A DNA stretch of 13,360 nucleotides from JAYTQG01 sp043746815 (GTDB lineage Bacteria; Actinomycetota; Thermoleophilia; Miltoncostaeales; Miltoncostaeaceae): NCBI GenBank assembly GCA_043746815.1, contig JAYTQG010000010.1:1-13360 (forward strand). The letters are read 5' to 3'. The position numbers and the translations under genes are program-made. Of the stretch, positions 1 through 6,685 are shown piece by piece. Under the pieces are notes generated by a model that was not told the DNA's origin, did no database searches, and worked only from the letters and a program-made list of their open reading frames with translations. Positions within the stretch are counted from its first letter, which is position 1; the number at the start of each line of letters is the position of its first letter.

Positions 1-308
1 GTTGCCCAGACACCCGTGACCGAGTCCACCTCGGGCTCCTCTCCAGCCCACACACGCAGCCGCAGCCGGGCGCCGGTCTCCAGCGAGAACAGTTGGTAGG
101 CAAGTCGGAAGCGACCTGGCTCGTCTGGAATATCTGCGCAGGTCAGGTCCGAGAGCATCCGGAAGGCAAGGGGAGTCCCCTTGAGAAACTGCGCGACCTC
201 GAGGAGGCGCTGGGGGCGAACAACGAGGGTTGTTTCCCCTCGCACTTCGATTTCGTCGAGGACCGCGTCGGGGCACGCCGAGTCAATGACCGATCGGAAT
301 TCGCTCAC
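1..308 (-). CDS. nuoC: NADH-quinone oxidoreductase subunit C (N-terminal part, cut by window edge)
   Basis: Reading the minus strand from a GTG at 308 gives an open frame of about 102 codons that runs off the left edge without a stop. The GTG shares bases with the nuoB stop (GTGA overlap), and there is no good ribosome binding site, so translation is probably coupled to nuoB. The protein starts MSEFRSVIDSACPD and continues with a hydrophilic alpha/beta region (LEVAQFLKGTP, then FRMLSDLTCADIPDEPGRF, then AYQLFSLETG and RLRLRVWAGEEPEVDSVTGVW). This matches the N-terminal NuoC/30-kDa subunit pattern, including the 'LsDltavD' and 'v.SvtgiW' elements. NuoC is a peripheral-arm subunit of complex I that sits beside NuoB and NuoD. 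The gene order A-B-C supports the call. The C-terminal signature lies outside the window, so an NuoC-NuoD fusion cannot be excluded. Confidence 0.85.
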   Translation of the reverse strand, partial: MSEFRSVIDSACPDAVLDEIEVRGETTLVVRPQRLLEVAQFLKGTPLAFRMLSDLTCADIPDEPGRFRLAYQLFSLETGARLRLRVWAGEEPEVDSVTGVWA

Positions 309-889
309 GCCTGGTGCTGCTTGTCCATCAGTTGCGTCGACGAGAACTGGCCTGCGTGGCCAATTTTCTTCTGCAGCAGCATGATGCCTTCGATCAGCGA
401 CTCGGGCCGCGGCGGGCAGCCCGGTACGTAGACATCCACCGGGACGATCTTGTCGACGCCCTGAACGAGTGCGTAGTTGTTGAAAACGCCCCCCGATGAC
501 GCGCAGGCGCCCATCGAGATGACCCATTTGGGTTCGAGCATCTGGTCGTAGATGTGGCGAAGAACTGGCGCCATCTTGTGAGCAACCCGCCCAGAGACGA
601 TCATGAGGTCCGCCTGTCGTGGTGATGCGCGGAAGACCTCGGCACCGAAGCGGGCGATGTCGTACCGCGGGCTCGCCGTGTGCATCATCTCGATCGCGCA
701 GCAGGCCAGACCGAAGGTGGCGGGCCAGACCGACGATGAGCGCGCCCACGCGATGGCCTTGTCGACTGTCGTCGTCAACACCCGCTGCTTGAAGTCCGCG
801 ATGTCCGCGTCGCGCAGGTCCCAGTCGACATCCTCGCCGGTGCGGCGTGCGCGTTCAACGGGGGCGCCAGGAGGTGGGATTAGCGCCAC
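305..889 (-). CDS. nuoB: NADH-quinone oxidoreductase subunit B (N2 Fe-S cluster subunit)
   Basis: This is the complex I subunit that holds cluster N2, the [4Fe-4S] centre that passes electrons to quinone at the junction of the peripheral and membrane arms. The four expected cysteines are visible: the pair in FGLACCAIEMM (about residues 63-64), one in SMGACASSGG (about 129) and one in VPGCPPRPE (about 158). The length of 194 residues is normal. I chose the GTG at 889 because AAGGGGG lies 7 bases upstream (897-903). A TTG at 910 would add 7 residues but has no convincing ribosome binding site. The gene overlaps the end of nuoA by 10 bases from 889 (31 from 910), and its stop overlaps the GTG of nuoC, which indicates one translationally coupled operon. 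No key residue is missing. The function is secure; only the start is uncertain. Confidence 0.96.
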   Translation of the reverse strand: MALIPPPGAPVERARRTGEDVDWDLRDADIADFKQRVLTTTVDKAIAWARSSSVWPATFGLACCAIEMMHTASPRYDIARFGAEVFRASPRQADLMIVSGRVAHKMAPVLRHIYDQMLEPKWVISMGACASSGGVFNNYALVQGVDKIVPVDVYVPGCPPRPESLIEGIMLLQKKIGHAGQFSSTQLMDKQHQA

Positions 890-1236
890 TCGAGGGCCCC
901 CTTGCGCCAAATGTAGGCGAGTCCGAGAGTCAGGACGAGAACGAAGACGACCAGCTCGACGACGGCGACCGCGCCGAAGTCCTTCAGCACCACTGCAAGG
1001 GGGTACAGGAAGGCGAGCTCGATGTCGAACACGATGAACAGCATCGCGGTGAGGTAGAAGTCGATCGAGAACCGCTGCTTCGCGGGACGGGTCGTGAGGA
1101 TGCCGCTCTCGTACGGTATACCCTTCGTGCGATTCGGATGGCGTTTGCCAAGCACACTCAGTACTGAGAGTGCCCCCCCGATCGCGAGACCGATGGCGAG
1201 GAAGACGACAAGCGGGAGGTAATCACGCAAAATCAA
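880..1236 (-). CDS. nuoA: NADH-quinone oxidoreductase subunit A
   Basis: This small membrane subunit of complex I has 118 residues and three predicted membrane segments (about 7-27, 60-80 and 87-110). The loop between the first two carries the family pattern, GIPYESGI followed by RFSIDFYLTAMLFIVFDIELAFLYP. It includes the acidic pair in 'FDIE', which is highly conserved and lies near the proton and quinone path. The start appears to be TTG at 1236, with GAGGT about 9 bases upstream; a second in-frame TTG lies two codons later. It is the first gene of the nuo operon here, so its promoter should lie in the 198-base gap before it, which contains an 11-bp inverted repeat and a CCGATAG element. 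The next gene upstream, on the same strand, is unrelated to respiration. Confidence 0.95.
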   Translation of the reverse strand: MILRDYLPLVVFLAIGLAIGGALSVLSVLGKRHPNRTKGIPYESGILTTRPAKQRFSIDFYLTAMLFIVFDIELAFLYPLAVVLKDFGAVAVVELVVFVLVLTLGLAYIWRKGALEWR

Positions 1237-1266
1237 CGCGACGGGACCTCATGCAAATGAACGACC

Positions 1267-1383
1267 ACTTTGTGACACGTTACCACCGCTATCGGACCCC
1301 CGCTCGATCGTGACATTTGCCTCATGCCGCCCGGGAACGCGCTCATTCTTCGGGGCGTTCACTCCGCTGGGCTGTCACAAAGT
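1267..1383. repeat. 11-bp perfect inverted repeat in the nuoA upstream region
   Basis: ACTTTGTGACA at 1267-1277 and its exact reverse complement TGTCACAAAGT at 1373-1383 flank 95 bases of the nuoA leader. A third copy of the GTGACA core is at 1310-1315. The copies surround the likely nuoA promoter region, so they could be paired sites for a dimeric regulator or the arms of a long stem. Which of these applies cannot be told from sequence alone. No other gene is visible in the 198-base gap. Confidence 0.5.
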
Positions 1384-1384
1384 T

Positions 1385-1416
1385 CCCCGCTCATCGGAGA
1401 CTACTCCGCCTCGGGG
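1385..1416 (-). terminator. Two-part stem-loop after the GGDEF/HD-GYP gene
   Basis: CCCCG at 1385-1389 pairs with CGGGG at 1412-1416, and inside this CGGAG (1395-1399) pairs with CTCCG (1404-1408) around a 4-base loop. The structure starts about 18 bases after the minus-strand stop at 1435. It is followed on the transcript by AACTTTG rather than a clear U-run, so it is at best a weak or U-less terminator. It lies next to one arm of the 11-bp inverted repeat. Confidence 0.35.
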
Positions 1417-1434
1417 CCAGGACAAGCAGACCGG

Positions 1435-2988
1435 TCAGACGACTTCAGCTCGCAAGGACCCGCGTCGCCACAGGCCAATCAGCGCACCGGCGGGCGCGTC
1501 CACAAATTCAACGCCGCGCCCGTCTGAGACGGCGGCGATGGCGACATCAGGTTCCATTGCGGGGCGGTGACGGCGAGCACTGGTCATCGCGTTCCAAGCG
1601 GCCGAGAGGCCGATGACGCCCGCCTCGACGGGGATCGTGTCGCCGCGGAGACCATGTGGGTAGCCAAGGCCGTCGGGGCGTTCATGGTGTGACCGAATCC
1701 ACCGCGTCTGCTCGGGGTCAAGTACTTGAGCCACGATCTCGGCGCCAAGGCTTGCATGGTGGCGCAGTTGGGCCCGTTCCGCCGTTGTCAGCTGGCCAGT
1801 TTTCCGGAGGAGACTGCCAGGGACTGCCAGGAGGCCGACGTCGTGCACACGTGCGGCCGCGACCAGTCGCGTGACCCGATCCTGGGCCCAACCCAATTCC
1901 TGGGCAATCTCGCCTGCGATGGCAGCGACGCGCTCCGATCGACCGCGGGTGAGGGGGTCTTTGGCATCCACGAGTGATGCGACGGTTTCGATCGATGTGG
2001 ATGCCTGGGCACGGTCGTGGTCGTCGTCACTCGGCGCTTCGGGTATTGCGTGTCGATCGAACTGTGAGCAGCGGTTACCCCCTTGCTCCATCGCCCAGTG
2101 CACGGAGCGGTCAGCGGCAAAATAGAGGTTCGACGCTTCGTCTCCAGCCTGAAGGCCTGCAACGCCGCAGGAAACCGTCACGACCCCCGCGGGGAGAAGC
2201 GACTGCATTGCGATTCCGGAACGAACGGCGTCGACGACGCGCGTTGCGTCTTCGGAAGACGCCTCAGGGAGGATCCAGGCAAGCATGGCTGGACCCACGC
2301 GGGCAAGCCCGTCTCCTGCGCGCGAGGCAGCGACCATGCGGCGGGCGACTTCGATCAAGGTTCGTCCCGCTCCAGACTGGCCGCGGACCTGCTCGATTTG
2401 CTGATAGTGATCCACGGTGATCAGTGCCAGGGCAACGCTGCGGGAGTGTCGAGCCGCCCGCTCGACCTCATCGGTCAGGCGCTCCCGGAAGGCGCGACTG
2501 TTTGCCAGGCCCGTGAGGGGATCGGTATTGGAAAATCCAGCAGCCGAGCGGAGCAGTGACTCACGCCGGGTCCGCTCGATCGCGAGGCCGCACATCCGCG
2601 TGAACGCTCGCATCACGGGATCGGTTGCAAGCGGAACACGCTCGGCCAAAGGACCGAGGCGGAGCGTTCCGACCTCCTCGCCAGCTGATCCGATCAGTCG
2701 GCGGCCTTCGATCTCGTCGGTGCTGACACCGTGCGCGCCAAACGAGACGTGGAGGTCCGGGGCGCCGGAGGCGGCTGCGCCCGCGCTAACACTCGCCCAT
2801 GACGCGCCCGAGAGCGCGATCGCCTCTCGGCAGATCTGCTCAAGCAACTGCGCGAGGTCACTCGCCGAGGAGAGCGCGATGGCCGCTTCCGCGATTCGCT
2901 CGGCGGCCCGGTTACGACCGCTCGCGGAGTCGGCTTCCGCGGCAAACACTGCTCCTGGTGCGAAGAGAGCGATCAGGGATGTCAACAT
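1435..2988 (-). CDS. GAF / degenerate GGDEF / HD-GYP-type protein, probable c-di-GMP receptor
   Basis: This 517-residue protein has three domains. A GAF-like sensor spans about residues 28-145. A GGDEF domain spans about 152-312; it starts with the typical NTDPLTGLANSRAF, but the active-site loop GG[DE]EF is replaced by GPAML (232-236), so cyclase activity should be lost. The inhibitory c-di-GMP site RxxD is kept as RAGD (223-226), at the canonical spacing. An HD-GYP-like domain spans about 328-500. It retains H382-D383, H411, HHE at 434-436 and DGLGYP, but the usual HDxGK is HDVGL, and the metal-ligand aspartate region 'vaDayDAMT' reads LSAAWNAMT. Phosphodiesterase activity is therefore doubtful. 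The combination recalls PelD (GAF plus degenerate GGDEF with an intact I-site). The ATG start has GAGGG 7 bases upstream. The first 16 residues are hydrophobic and signal-like, which is odd for a cytosolic signalling protein. It is divergent from the TPR/permease pair. Confidence 0.9.
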   Translation of the reverse strand: MLTSLIALFAPGAVFAAEADSASGRNRAAERIAEAAIALSSASDLAQLLEQICREAIALSGASWASVSAGAAASGAPDLHVSFGAHGVSTDEIEGRRLIGSAGEEVGTLRLGPLAERVPLATDPVMRAFTRMCGLAIERTRRESLLRSAAGFSNTDPLTGLANSRAFRERLTDEVERAARHSRSVALALITVDHYQQIEQVRGQSGAGRTLIEVARRMVAASRAGDGLARVGPAMLAWILPEASSEDATRVVDAVRSGIAMQSLLPAGVVTVSCGVAGLQAGDEASNLYFAADRSVHWAMEQGGNRCSQFDRHAIPEAPSDDDHDRAQASTSIETVASLVDAKDPLTRGRSERVAAIAGEIAQELGWAQDRVTRLVAAARVHDVGLLAVPGSLLRKTGQLTTAERAQLRHHASLGAEIVAQVLDPEQTRWIRSHHERPDGLGYPHGLRGDTIPVEAGVIGLSAAWNAMTSARRHRPAMEPDVAIAAVSDGRGVEFVDAPAGALIGLWRRGSLRAEVV

Positions 2989-3088
2989 TTTTGCGCCCTC
3001 GCAGAGTCCGTTGCGTTTGCCTCAAGGTGGTTGGCTGACGCGGTCGGATTCCCTGCCCACCACGACGAACGATGCGACAATCACGGGC
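2989..3088. promoter_or_regulatory. Divergent promoter region between the GGDEF/HD-GYP and TPR genes
   Basis: These 100 bases separate two divergently transcribed genes and must hold both promoters. On the minus side, GAGGG sits 7 bases before the ATG at 2988. On the plus side there is no ribosome binding site before the ATG at 3089. GACAAT at 3076-3081 would place a transcription start at or next to that ATG, so a leaderless message is possible. No convincing -35 box was found for either direction. Confidence 0.35.
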
Positions 3089-3403
3089 ATGACGCTCGAT
3101 CGCCTTCAGTACTTTGGTCAGCTCGCCGCCGAGCAGCCGGATGTCCCCCAGGCCCGTTACGCCCATGCGAACGAGCTCTTCAAAGCCGAGCACTGGGCGA
3201 AATGTGCGGATGAATTCACCGCGTACCTCGCCCTGGCTCCAGACGACGAGGGCAGTGCCCACGGCCGGTTAGCCGCAGCACTCGCGCACGATGGTCGCCT
3301 CGACGACGCAGCCGACTCCTATCTCGCGGGCATCGATGCGGCGGAACGCAACGGCCATCACGGGATGGCGGACGACTTTCGGGCGGCGCTCGAGGCGTTG
3401 TAG
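3089..3403 (+). CDS. Small TPR-repeat protein
   Basis: A 104-residue soluble protein made almost entirely of tetratricopeptide-like helices. The helix-turn-helix pairs include YAHANELFKAEHWAKCADEF (residues about 24-43), GRLAAALAHDGRLDDAADSY (59-78) and a final helix ending FRAALEAL. The pattern YxxANELFKAxxWxxCADxFxxYLxLxPDDxxxxxxLAxALxxxGRxxDAxxxY is typical of small stand-alone TPR proteins that mediate protein contacts. The ATG at 3089 begins the conserved part; the frame stays open far upstream only as antisense to the GGDEF gene, so that extension was not used. The stop TAG overlaps by one base the GTG of the next gene, the ABC-2 permease, which implies coupled translation and probably a joint function. 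No signal peptide or membrane segment is seen. The specific partner is unknown. Confidence 0.8.
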   Translation: MTLDRLQYFGQLAAEQPDVPQARYAHANELFKAEHWAKCADEFTAYLALAPDDEGSAHGRLAAALAHDGRLDDAADSYLAGIDAAERNGHHGMADDFRAALEAL

Positions 3404-4173
3404 TGGACCGGGCGATTTCGTTGCGCTCGGCGCTCCACATGTTCCGCCGAAATGCTGCTGTCGGGAGGAGAACGCTCCTTACCACGATCGGTCCGCGGTT
3501 TGTCGAGGCCGCGGGGTATCTGCTCATCATGGGGCTTGGGTTGGGGACCTACCTCACCCATATTGGCCCATACCGCTACGTGGAGTACATCGCTCCGGGC
3601 GTCGCGTGCTCCAGTGTGATGTTCGGGTCGATCCTGGAAACGACCTACAACGCGTTCTCGCGAATCCATATTCGCCGCGTGTTCGAGGCCGTCGTCGCGA
3701 CCCCACTTTCGATTGGCGACGTCGTCGTGGGCGAATACCTCTGGTCGGCCAGTCGCGGGTTGCTCTACGGGGCCATCTTCTTGATCGTCATGGTTGCCTT
3801 TGGCTTGGTCCATTCACTCTGGGTGCTCGCGACACCGATTGTGCTGCTCCTCGGAGCGCTCGTCTTCGCGGTCCTCGGGATGACCTACACCGGCCTGGTT
3901 TCCAACATCGAGCACTACAACATCTTTTTCACCGCGCTGATCAACCCCATGTTCCTGTTCAGTGGCATCTTTTTCCCATTCGATCGCCTGCCCGAGTGGG
4001 CGCAAGCCGTCGGCTGGTGCCTGCCCCTGTCGCATATGGTCGCGGCGACCCGCCAGCTCACGCTCGGTGGCGCCGGTTGGTCGACAGTTGGCCACGCTGC
4101 CGTTCTGGCTGCGATCACGGCGCTGTTGTTCTGGGTGCCAGTTCGCCTACTCGGACGCCGATTGCTCGCCTAA
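3403..4173 (+). CDS. ABC-2 type transporter permease, NodJ-like
   Basis: A 256-residue integral membrane protein with about six hydrophobic segments (roughly 33-53, 61-81, 108-135, 141-163, 170-192 and 228-249). The middle region, YIAPGVACSSVMFGSILETTYNAFSRIH then FEAVVATPLSIGDVVVGEYLW, and the ABC-2 hallmark LFSGIFFPFDRLPEWAQ near the fifth segment match the NodJ/DrrB group. That group exports lipo-oligosaccharides, polysaccharides or drugs together with an ATPase. No ATPase gene is visible in the window, so it would have to be supplied from elsewhere, or the small TPR protein is an accessory. The start is GTG at 3403, sharing one base with the TPR stop, with GAGG 7 bases upstream. The stop overlaps that of the convergent deacetylase gene. 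The substrate is unknown; a glycan or glycolipid is plausible from the neighbours. Confidence 0.88.
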   Translation: MDRAISLRSALHMFRRNAAVGRRTLLTTIGPRFVEAAGYLLIMGLGLGTYLTHIGPYRYVEYIAPGVACSSVMFGSILETTYNAFSRIHIRRVFEAVVATPLSIGDVVVGEYLWSASRGLLYGAIFLIVMVAFGLVHSLWVLATPIVLLLGALVFAVLGMTYTGLVSNIEHYNIFFTALINPMFLFSGIFFPFDRLPEWAQAVGWCLPLSHMVAATRQLTLGGAGWSTVGHAAVLAAITALLFWVPVRLLGRRLLA

Positions 4174-6530
4174 CCGGAAATCGTTGGGATCGGTGCTGGG
4201 CAGAGGTCTCCGCTCAGAGTGGCGCCACCAGCGATACTCGGCAGGGCAACCTTTCCCGCCACAACCGGTCGCCGCTCGGCGCCGACGCGCAGCTCGACGA
4301 GGGTCGCGTCGGCCACGTCGAGTGCTTGACGCTGAAGTGGCCATTCCGCTCGCGGCGAGCGCAGCTCGATGTGGCGTCCCCCGGTGCAAACGGTGCTTGG
4401 GGACGTCGTCAGCTGGCCTTGTAGACGCTGATTCCAGAACGTTCCGAAGCTCGCCAGCGTTCCGCGCCAGCTGGTGACCGGAAGGGCGCGAAGCAGGTTG
4501 CCCCATGCCGTGCGCTTGGTCTCATTGGGATTCGGATGGACGAGGATGACGCTTGGTGCGCCGTTTTCCGCGTTGGCCGCGATCAGACCGGCGCCCTTGT
4601 CGATGCGGGTCGCGAACGCTTCGCCACGCTCGTCTTCAAGCACGATTGGGTACGTCACGATGTCCGAGAAACCCGTGTCGTCGAGGCGCGGAACCATGAA
4701 CGGAAATGCGCCACCGACGTAGCCTTGCTGGGTTGACGAGTCCTGCCGGTAGCCCACGGCCGTCTCGGCGTTCACAAGATCCCGCCGGGTAAGGAGGTAG
4801 CCCTGGCGGTAGGAACTGACGTCGGGTTGGAAGGTTTGAAGCAATTGCTTCGAGACCCGCAGATCACCGAGCACCGTCGCATTCCGGGTTACGGTCTTTG
4901 AGACAACGAACGGGTGATAGTTCTCGAAGGTCTCGGTTCCGCTTCCCAGGGGGACGGCGCTTGGGCGATTGAATACGGGGCTGTGCGAAACGGAATGGCT
5001 GCCAATTTCGGCACCCAGCGCGCTGATCGCGCGCATCACTTCGGCGAAGCCGGATTGGCGAAAAAAGTCGGTGTCGAGCCAGTCGGTTTCGTAGTGCGGC
5101 CACGCGAACACGGTCGGAGTTGCCCCCGCGCGTAGCGCTTCCACGACGTACCCCTTGGTGGGGGCAACACCCTCGGAGAAATTCAGCGAGAGAGTCGGAA
5201 TGACCGCGGCTTGCTTTCCATCGGGGGCCGTCGAGATGGTGACACCGCCGGAGATGTGGGTGCGGTAGACGCCCCGCAACCACAGCAGCCAGCCGTCTGC
5301 GGAGGTGTCGTGGACGTTCGCGTAGTCCTGTTTTGGCGCTACTAGCGCACCCTCGTGGTGGCGGGTAACCAGATCAAGCAGTCGGGCCCCGACGAGATAT
5401 GCCGCACCGCCGGTCGCTCCGCGCCGACGAATGATCGCGCCAGAGCCGTCTTCGAAGGCGGCGAGGACCTCGTTGCCAGCGGCGGCCGTGTACCCGACCG
5501 TTCCAATCGTGCTCGCGGTGGTGTCGTCCGTGAGATCCACCTCACGCTCGTCCGCGCGATTCAGGTCGGCGATGGTCGTCTCGCCCGCACGCCAGCTGAT
5601 GTGACGCCGCGTCGACGATTCCATCATCGTTTCGATACCGAACAACGGGAAGAGGTCCCGGTCAGTGACGGCCTCTCCGATGACGACGCCGCCGTTCGCG
5701 ACGTGTGCTTCGAGTCGCGCGCGGTCCTCCGCCGAGATCACTCCGCGCGAGAGGGTACCCGCGAGGACAACAACCTTGCTTCCCACGGCGTCAGCGACGG
5801 AGGTGGCCAGGACCGATGGCACGCCAATTGCGCGCAAGGACCAGAACTCGGGGCCACCGGCCGTCGCATCGAATGAGACCACTGCGACCTGGTCCAGCAC
5901 CACGCTGGGCGCCGTGCAGGCCTTCGAGGTTGGCCCGGCTGTGGAGGTCCGCCCCTCGAGGTTCCAAACGAGGTTCGTCGCGGTACCGATCGGCACTCGG
6001 AAGGCGCCTACGACGCGACCGGCCGCGAAGGTTCGCGGCTGTCCACGATCCTCCGGTACGGGACTGAAACGATTCACGGAAGCGGACGGAAGTGTGACCG
6101 CCATCTGATTCGGATTGTTGTATCCGAAGATCGCAATCGGTTGACCGGTTGCGTCGCGGTAGACACATTCGAAGACCGGTTTGACCGCGTCGCGCGTCGT
6201 GGTGTCGACGGCGTCGGAGGCGGTCACCGCTGTGGGTGCCCGCTCAACGCCGGTGTTGGGTTCGGCGAACCGAACACGGGGATCGGATCCGGCCTTTGCG
6301 ATGAACGGACTGATGTCACGCACCCTGGACGCCTTGAGCGCTGCGGGTGCTGTCAGGCGCCGTCTTGCGTTGCGTCGGGAGGATCGGTACGCAGTCTCGG
6401 CAGGGTTCCCGACGCCAGTACCACTTGAGATCACGTGCGTCTCGCGGGCTTCCGCGCCAGCGGCGAGTTCGCCGCCCGCGAGTCCGGTTGAGACGGTCAG
6501 GAATACGGCGATTGTGCGGCGAGCGGGCAT
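4170..6530 (-). CDS. Exported multidomain protein with NodB-like (CE4) polysaccharide deacetylase domain
   Basis: This 786-residue protein begins with a signal peptide (MPARRTIAVFLTVSTGLAGG, ending near residue 28). A basic linker follows, then a beta-sandwich-like module with FGYNNPNQ and DRGQPRTF (about 118-205, with cysteines at 122 and 205). Next is a Rossmann-like region (about 209-300; VVVLAGTL then ARLEAHVANGGVVIGEAV) resembling ThuA/GATase-like folds. The deacetylase domain spans about 440-700. Its zinc motif HSVSH (512-516), an R-Q-G-Y element (575-578) and ILVHP (663-666) fit the CE4 family. The first motif, normally TFDDG, reads NFSEG (450-454), so the expected catalytic base aspartate is serine and the metal aspartate is glutamate. 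A beta-rich tail with cysteines follows. This layout resembles PelA (Rossmann-like, deacetylase, jelly-roll) but without its hydrolase domain. GGAG lies 7 bases before the ATG. Likely role: modifying an exported polysaccharide; catalytic activity is uncertain. Confidence 0.82.
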   Translation of the reverse strand: MPARRTIAVFLTVSTGLAGGELAAGAEARETHVISSGTGVGNPAETAYRSSRRNARRRLTAPAALKASRVRDISPFIAKAGSDPRVRFAEPNTGVERAPTAVTASDAVDTTTRDAVKPVFECVYRDATGQPIAIFGYNNPNQMAVTLPSASVNRFSPVPEDRGQPRTFAAGRVVGAFRVPIGTATNLVWNLEGRTSTAGPTSKACTAPSVVLDQVAVVSFDATAGGPEFWSLRAIGVPSVLATSVADAVGSKVVVLAGTLSRGVISAEDRARLEAHVANGGVVIGEAVTDRDLFPLFGIETMMESSTRRHISWRAGETTIADLNRADEREVDLTDDTTASTIGTVGYTAAAGNEVLAAFEDGSGAIIRRRGATGGAAYLVGARLLDLVTRHHEGALVAPKQDYANVHDTSADGWLLWLRGVYRTHISGGVTISTAPDGKQAAVIPTLSLNFSEGVAPTKGYVVEALRAGATPTVFAWPHYETDWLDTDFFRQSGFAEVMRAISALGAEIGSHSVSHSPVFNRPSAVPLGSGTETFENYHPFVVSKTVTRNATVLGDLRVSKQLLQTFQPDVSSYRQGYLLTRRDLVNAETAVGYRQDSSTQQGYVGGAFPFMVPRLDDTGFSDIVTYPIVLEDERGEAFATRIDKGAGLIAANAENGAPSVILVHPNPNETKRTAWGNLLRALPVTSWRGTLASFGTFWNQRLQGQLTTSPSTVCTGGRHIELRSPRAEWPLQRQALDVADATLVELRVGAERRPVVAGKVALPSIAGGATLSGDLCPAPIPTISG

Positions 6531-6685
6531 TCAGACACTCCGGGTCGATGATCCTCTTCAACCGCTATCGGCCGATATTGCTTCTGGCATCACCCGCGCT
6601 GTGTGGGAGCGTTTCACGCGGACCTCGGGATGCGCGAGGTACCCGCGTGGGTCAAGTTTGAGGGTCGTGCAACCGATTAGGCGCC
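6531..6685. promoter_or_regulatory. Divergent intergenic region with a perfect 12-bp palindrome
   Basis: These 155 bases separate the deacetylase gene (minus) from the glycoside hydrolase gene (plus) and must carry promoters for both. TATCGGCCGATA at 6566-6577 is a perfect palindrome centred about 41 bases before the deacetylase ATG, a good position for an operator. CTATCGGCCG (6565-6574) recurs exactly at 11979-11988 upstream of the HEAT/glycosyltransferase pair, and ACCGCTATCGG (6561-6571) recurs at 1285-1295 upstream of nuoA. No clear -35/-10 pair was identified. Confidence 0.5.

Noticed and set aside
1223..1252. Short leader peptide (ATG at 1252, nine codons) overlapping the nuoA start
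   Set aside because: It has no separate ribosome binding site and a frame this short arises easily by chance; the GAGGT inside it serves nuoA.
2417..3088. Long plus-strand open frame extending the TPR protein upstream by 224 codons
   Set aside because: It is antisense to the GAF/GGDEF gene, has low-complexity Arg/Ser/Ala-rich sequence, and only the part after 3089 has domain-like sequence.
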